Source: Prosthecobacter sp.
GTDB taxonomy: Bacteria; Verrucomicrobiota; Verrucomicrobiia; Verrucomicrobiales; Verrucomicrobiaceae
Direction: 5' to 3'
Assembly (NCBI GenBank): GCA_021733925.1
Contig: JAIPJY010000030.1
Coordinates: forward strand, 1-64,000
Length of the DNA stretch: 64,000 nt
The notes beneath the pieces are model-generated. The model did not search any database. It was not told where the DNA came from and saw nothing but the letters and a program-made list of their open reading frames with translations. Below, one piece after another: positions 59,964-64,000 of the stretch (positions are counted from its first letter, which is position 1; each line of letters opens with the position of its first letter). The translations under genes were made by a program, and so were the position numbers.

Positions 59964-61240
59964 ACGCCGCACCCGCCACCCCCATGATGCCGGCATTCAT
60001 GCAGATCGCCGCGAAACGCCGCGAGCGCATGGTGAAGCTGCTCATCTTCGCTGCACTCGCCCTGCTAGTGCCTGCAATGACCAAGGCTCTCTACTGGGCG
60101 GACGGCGCAGGCGTCATCCCCTTCAAACCACGCGATTACACCCTGCTCACGCTCGCCGCGGCCGGCGTGATGGTGCTGCTGAACAAGCCCAGCATCTGCC
60201 CGCCCGCCTTTCTCATGCTGATCGTGCCGCTGCTGCGCGTGCTGGATGCCGCGTTTCTGCAGCGCTTCACCATCACCGCCCTCGGTGATCACAGCGTGGT
60301 GGTGATGTCGCTGCTCTCGAACTTCCTCGTGACCTTCACCACCGTGCTGCTGCTTTCCACAGAACCGTGGCGTCGAGTCGCCATGTGGGCCGCCGTGTGC
60401 ACCGCGCTGCTCTCCGCCGGCTGCGTGTATTATGAATGGATGGGCTTCCGTGTCTTCACGCGCATCCCCGGCCGCATGGCCGGCTTCCCGGACGACCCCA
60501 ACGACCCGCCGATCATCATCACGCTGATGCTCTCGGTCATCTTCACGCTGAATCCCCGCTTCTGGTGGAATGTCGCGCTGGTTGGCTTTGTCTCGCCCGC
60601 CATCGCTCTCACCCTCAGCCGCAGCGGTATGGCGGTGTTTTCCTGCCTGATGCTCTGCTACATCGTGGGCAATCTGCGCCAGCATTTCATGGGCATGCTG
60701 CTGATCGTCGCGATCAGCGTTCCCCTGGCCATCGGCGGTGTGGCCATTCTGGAGCAAACCTCCACCAAGGTCGGCATCATGACCAACAAAGACACGGCTG
60801 ACCGTCTCAAGGCCATCTACGAACTCGATTTCGAGCGCATCAAGTCTCCAGAGCGTGGCAAAGACCTCCAGGACGGCTGGGAGGCCGCTGGTAAAAAACC
60901 GCTCTGGGGCCATGGCACCGGGGCGGGAACCAGCATCTGGAAGCCCCACAATCAAATCGTCTCCCTCTGGATCGACATCGGCGTCATCGGCCCGCTCCTC
61001 TACATCAGCGGCCTGCTGCTGTTGACCCTCCGCAGTTTCATGCTCAAACTGCGCGGTTTTTACTGCCTCGTTCCGCTTTGGTTGTTCATCCCTTGCAGCC
61101 AGATTATCATTGAATCACCCCACTACTGGTTCGCGGCCGCCGTCTGCTGCAATCTGGTTTACAAGGGACGCTTCCGCCTTGTTCTTGCCGCGCCAGCCAA
61201 AGCCCAGGCACCACCCCATCGCCCACTGCCACAACCATGA
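59960..61240 (+). CDS. O-antigen ligase family protein
   Basis: 426 residues from ATG 59960, overlapping the flippase stop. About ten hydrophobic segments and a large periplasmic loop late (EQTSTKVGIMTNKDTADRLKAIYELDFERI) with the WaaL/O-antigen-ligase-like GHGTGAGTSIWKPHNQIVSLWIDIG, where the His of HNQ is the typical ligase residue. It joins lipid-carried polysaccharide to an acceptor or polymerises repeats. It is coupled to the next gene by a 4-bp overlap. Confidence 0.82.
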   Translation: MNAAPATPMMPAFMQIAAKRRERMVKLLIFAALALLVPAMTKALYWADGAGVIPFKPRDYTLLTLAAAGVMVLLNKPSICPPAFLMLIVPLLRVLDAAFLQRFTITALGDHSVVVMSLLSNFLVTFTTVLLLSTEPWRRVAMWAAVCTALLSAGCVYYEWMGFRVFTRIPGRMAGFPDDPNDPPIIITLMLSVIFTLNPRFWWNVALVGFVSPAIALTLSRSGMAVFSCLMLCYIVGNLRQHFMGMLLIVAISVPLAIGGVAILEQTSTKVGIMTNKDTADRLKAIYELDFERIKSPERGKDLQDGWEAAGKKPLWGHGTGAGTSIWKPHNQIVSLWIDIGVIGPLLYISGLLLLTLRSFMLKLRGFYCLVPLWLFIPCSQIIIESPHYWFAAAVCCNLVYKGRFRLVLAAPAKAQAPPHRPLPQP

Positions 61241-63375
61241 AGATCGCTTTCATCATCCGCGATCTCGGCCACGGCGGCGCTCAGCGTCAGCTGGTCCTGC
61301 TCGCAGGTGGGCTGGTGCGTGAAGGTCACGAAGTCAGCGTGCTGCATTTTTACGACGGCGCCTTTCACGCCGAACTCGAAGCGAGCGGTGTGCAGACGAT
61401 CTGCATCGGCAAAAAAAGCCGCTGGGATCTCGCCGGCTTTTTCTTCCGCCTCATCCAGGCGGCACGCAGCGTCCGCCCCGAAGTCCTCCATGGCTATCTG
61501 GCGGAATCCAATCTCATGGCGCTGTTCTTGAAGCCCTTCTGCGGCTTCCCGCGCATCGTGTGGGGTGTGCGCGATTCGCAGTCCGACGCCCACCTCTGGG
61601 GCATTCTTGGCAAGCTGAGCTTCCGCCTCAACTGCCTCCTCGCCCGCTTCGCCGACCTCATCATCTGCAACTCTCAAGCGGGGCGCGACTACTACGCCGC
61701 CCGTGGTTATCCGCACAGGAAGATGCACGTCATCCCCAACGGCATCGACACCGAACGCTTCAAACCGCAGCCGCGCACACCGAACGAGGCGCTCACCTTC
61801 GGCCTCGTCGGCCGCATGAACCCGATGAAGGACCACGCCACCTTCCTCGCAGCGGCGGCACTCGATCCACACGCAAACTTCATCATCGTCGGTTCGGGTG
61901 ACGCTGCCTACGAAAAGCAGATGCGTGACATCTCCACCAAACTCGGACTCGCCGACCGCGTGACCTGGCTGCCTGCCCAGAACGACATGCCAGCCGTGTA
62001 TGCGAAGTTTGACTGCCTCGTCAACTCCAGCGCCTTTGGCGAAGGCTTTTCCAATGTCATCGGCGAAGCGATGGCCTGCGGCGTGCCCTGCATTGCCAGC
62101 AACGTGGGCGACAGCGCCTGGATCATCGGCGACAAAACGCAGGTCTTCCCAGTAGGCGATCACACCGCACTCGCCCAGTGCATGCTCGCCTTCCACCCGC
62201 ACAATCCACGTCAGCGCATTGTGGATGAATTCAGCGTGGCCAAACTCATCGAACGCACCAGCCGCCTGCTCTCTAAAAAAGTGCTCTGGATCACCACCGG
62301 CCTCGGCAGCGGCGGCGCAGAGATGATGCTGGCCCAGCTCATTCGCGGACTGCCAAAGTTTCAGCACGTCGTCATCTCACTCACCTCCGGCGGTAAACAC
62401 GCCACCGCCCTGCGCGAGGCAGGCATCGAGGTTCACAGCCTCGACATGCCCGCCGGCAAACCCACGCTGAGTTCGCTGTGGCGCTTGTTCAAAGTGGTCC
62501 GCCAGACCAAGGCGGATGTGATCATGGGCTGGATGTACCATGGCTGTTTCGCCGCCGTGCTCGCACGCTTCATGCGTTTCAAACGCGTGCCCATCATCTG
62601 GAATGTGCGCCAGAGCCTCTACGATCTGAAACACGAAAAACGCGGATCCGCGCTCGTCATTCGTGCACTCGCCTGGCTCTCCTGGTTACCACAGCGCATC
62701 ACCTACAACACGCAGACAGGTGCCCGGCAGCACGAGGCCATCGGCTACCGCTCCACCAAAACCCAGCTCATCCCGAACGGCTTCGACCTTTCCAAATGGC
62801 AGCCCGGAAAGCCGGTCCCCAGTCGCATCGGTCGCTTTGGCCGCAATGCCCCCATGAAGGATTACGCCACCTTCATCGCCGCAGCCAAACTCATCACAGA
62901 AAAACGACCGGATGCCCAGTTCATCATCGTCGGCGCCGGCACCGAAGAACTCGATGCTCCCTCCTACATCCAGCTTCTCGGCGAGCGCCACGATCTGACT
63001 GAGCTCACCGCCTCGCTCAACATCGCCGTGTCCTCTTCCGCTTTTGGCGAAGGCTTTCCCAATGTGGTCGGCGAAGCCATGGCATGCGCCGTTCCCGTCG
63101 TCGCCACCGACATCGGCGACACGCGCTGGGTCGCAGGCGAGTCCGGCCACTTGGTGCCACCAAGCGATCCCGCAGCACTCGCCAATGCCTGCATCGAAAT
63201 TCTCGATTCCGGCGTCACTCAAGACCTCGCAGCCCGCACACGCATTGAGCAGCAGTTCTCCATCGACAGCGTCCTGCAAAAATTTGCCACCTTGCTAAAC
63301 TCATCCCACGAAGCCCCCTCATCACCAGAGGCCCACGCGCCGCATCCTCTCGCCTCTCCCCTTCCCCATCCCTGA
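61237..63375 (+). CDS. Two tandem GT4 glycosyltransferases in one protein
   Basis: 712 residues made of two complete GT-B GT4 units of about 350 residues. Unit 1: IRDLGHGGAQRQLVLLAGGL, VIPNGIDTERFKPQ, FGLVGRMNPMKDHATFL, SSAFGEGFSNVIGEAMACGVP. Unit 2 (from about 347): WITTGLGSGGAEMMLAQLIRG, LIPNGFDLSKWQP, RFGRNAPMKDYATFIAAAKL, SSAFGEGFPNVVGEAMACAVP. Both carry the EX7E element. A fusion of two GT4 enzymes may make two successive linkages. Overlaps the ligase gene by 4 bp. Confidence 0.9.
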   Translation: MKIAFIIRDLGHGGAQRQLVLLAGGLVREGHEVSVLHFYDGAFHAELEASGVQTICIGKKSRWDLAGFFFRLIQAARSVRPEVLHGYLAESNLMALFLKPFCGFPRIVWGVRDSQSDAHLWGILGKLSFRLNCLLARFADLIICNSQAGRDYYAARGYPHRKMHVIPNGIDTERFKPQPRTPNEALTFGLVGRMNPMKDHATFLAAAALDPHANFIIVGSGDAAYEKQMRDISTKLGLADRVTWLPAQNDMPAVYAKFDCLVNSSAFGEGFSNVIGEAMACGVPCIASNVGDSAWIIGDKTQVFPVGDHTALAQCMLAFHPHNPRQRIVDEFSVAKLIERTSRLLSKKVLWITTGLGSGGAEMMLAQLIRGLPKFQHVVISLTSGGKHATALREAGIEVHSLDMPAGKPTLSSLWRLFKVVRQTKADVIMGWMYHGCFAAVLARFMRFKRVPIIWNVRQSLYDLKHEKRGSALVIRALAWLSWLPQRITYNTQTGARQHEAIGYRSTKTQLIPNGFDLSKWQPGKPVPSRIGRFGRNAPMKDYATFIAAAKLITEKRPDAQFIIVGAGTEELDAPSYIQLLGERHDLTELTASLNIAVSSSAFGEGFPNVVGEAMACAVPVVATDIGDTRWVAGESGHLVPPSDPAALANACIEILDSGVTQDLAARTRIEQQFSIDSVLQKFATLLNSSHEAPSSPEAHAPHPLASPLPHP

Positions 63376-63378
63376 CCC

Positions 63379-64000
63379 ATGTGCGGCATCGCAGGCTTCT
63401 TCACTCCCCCCACATCCTGCCCCGCGCACGAGATGAACGCCATCGTCACCGCCATGACCGATGCCATCATCCTGCGCGGACCGGATGACGCCGGTGCCTG
63501 GGTCGATTCATCCAGCGGCATCGCCCTGGGACATCGCCGCCTCTCCATTCTCGACCTCTCACCGCTCGGCTACCAGCCAATGAACAGCGCGGATGGCCGC
63601 TTCGTCATCGTGTTCAATGGTGAGATCTACAACTTCCAGGATCTTCGCGCCGAACTCGAACCCCTCGGCCACACCTGGCGCGGCCACTCCGACACCGAGA
63701 TCATGCTGGCCGCCTTTCGCCAGTGGGGTGTCGTCGAAGCCACGAAACGCTTCAATGGCATGTTTGCCTTCGCCGTGTGGGACAAGCAGGAGCGCATGCT
63801 GCATCTCGCCCGCGACCGCATGGGCGAAAAGCCCCTCTACTACGGCTGGATCGGCGAGACATTTGTCTTCGCCTCCGAGTTGAAAGCCATTCAACGCTTC
63901 CCCGGCTTCAATGCCGCCGTCGATCGCGAAGCACTCACCGCACTGCTGCGCTTCAACTACATCCCCGATCCGCTCTGCATCTACCAAGGCTTCAAAAAGC
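63379..64000 (+). CDS. asnB: Asparagine synthase (glutamine-hydrolysing), truncated by window end
   Basis: First 207 residues, starting MCGIAGFF with the N-terminal nucleophile Cys2 of class II amidotransferases. RGPDDAGAW, LGHRRLSILDLSPLGYQPM, VFNGEIYNFQDLR and SDTEIMLAAFRQWG define the glutaminase domain of AsnB-like enzymes. In polysaccharide clusters AsnB-family proteins often modify sugars or lipids rather than supply asparagine. The synthetase domain is outside the window. Confidence 0.9.
   Translation, partial: MCGIAGFFTPPTSCPAHEMNAIVTAMTDAIILRGPDDAGAWVDSSSGIALGHRRLSILDLSPLGYQPMNSADGRFVIVFNGEIYNFQDLRAELEPLGHTWRGHSDTEIMLAAFRQWGVVEATKRFNGMFAFAVWDKQERMLHLARDRMGEKPLYYGWIGETFVFASELKAIQRFPGFNAAVDREALTALLRFNYIPDPLCIYQGFKK

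Overview
The window looks like a chromosomal segment of a Verrucomicrobiota bacterium, closest in feel to Prosthecobacter/Verrucomicrobium. This is judged from family content, not from a search. The markers are PVC-type haem-binding CxxCH proteins, DUF1501, DUF1552 and DUF1592 proteins, DUF1080 and DUF6807 proteins, Tat-exported amidohydrolases, SGNH hydrolases and a bactofilin. DNA is GC-rich, genes are tightly packed, and several short palindromic repeats of the kind common in this phylum are present.

Layout. 1-5.9 kb: a carbohydrate-catabolism block (end of a DUF1501 protein, DUF6807, PVC cytochrome, second DUF1501, esterase). 5.9-19.5 kb: mixed genes, including an SLBB lipoprotein, a membrane glycosyltransferase-like protein, a nuclease-like/bactofilin fusion, metX, an MBL hydrolase, a TIGR03790 protein, an SHD1-PQQ propeller protein, a cNMP/FHA protein, an enolase-superfamily enzyme and two amidohydrolases. 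19.5-25.3 kb: a minus-strand envelope-polysaccharide operon (wecB, polysaccharide deacetylase, GT2, FAD amine oxidase-like) with a second membrane glycosyltransferase upstream. 34.4-37.9 kb: a znuA-like gene, mutY, rnhC and an HU gene. 38-51 kb: further PVC exported-enzyme modules. 51.2-53.8 kb: a two-component system whose kinase has discoidin-like sensor domains. 54-57.6 kb: tandem-SGNH hydrolase and glgX. 58.6-64 kb: the start of a plus-strand polysaccharide cluster (murJ-like flippase, O-antigen ligase, double GT4, asnB).

The standout is 26.3-33.6 kb. On the minus strand there are 25 tRNA genes in a tight array (33479 down to 29891), covering every amino acid except valine, with spacers mostly near 10 nt and the CCA end encoded in 24 of 25. 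Immediately downstream and on the same strand lie a nucleotidyltransferase, an RtcB RNA ligase and an HNH nuclease, then a hairpin terminator and a second HNH paralogue. In 23 of the 25 tRNAs the T-loop has GC at positions 55-56 instead of the near-universal TC, and the D-loop has AG where GG is expected. The one tRNA with a normal GG D-loop (Glu) also has the normal TTC T-loop. Two tRNAs carry related insertions that expand the T-loop to exactly 70 nt. An MFS transporter gene on the opposite strand splits the array. I read this as an accessory, probably transferred tRNA set with an altered D-loop/T-loop contact and its own RNA-repair enzymes. Long supernumerary tRNA arrays are known in other bacteria; the altered tertiary contact, the T-loop insertions and the coupling to rtcB are the unusual parts.
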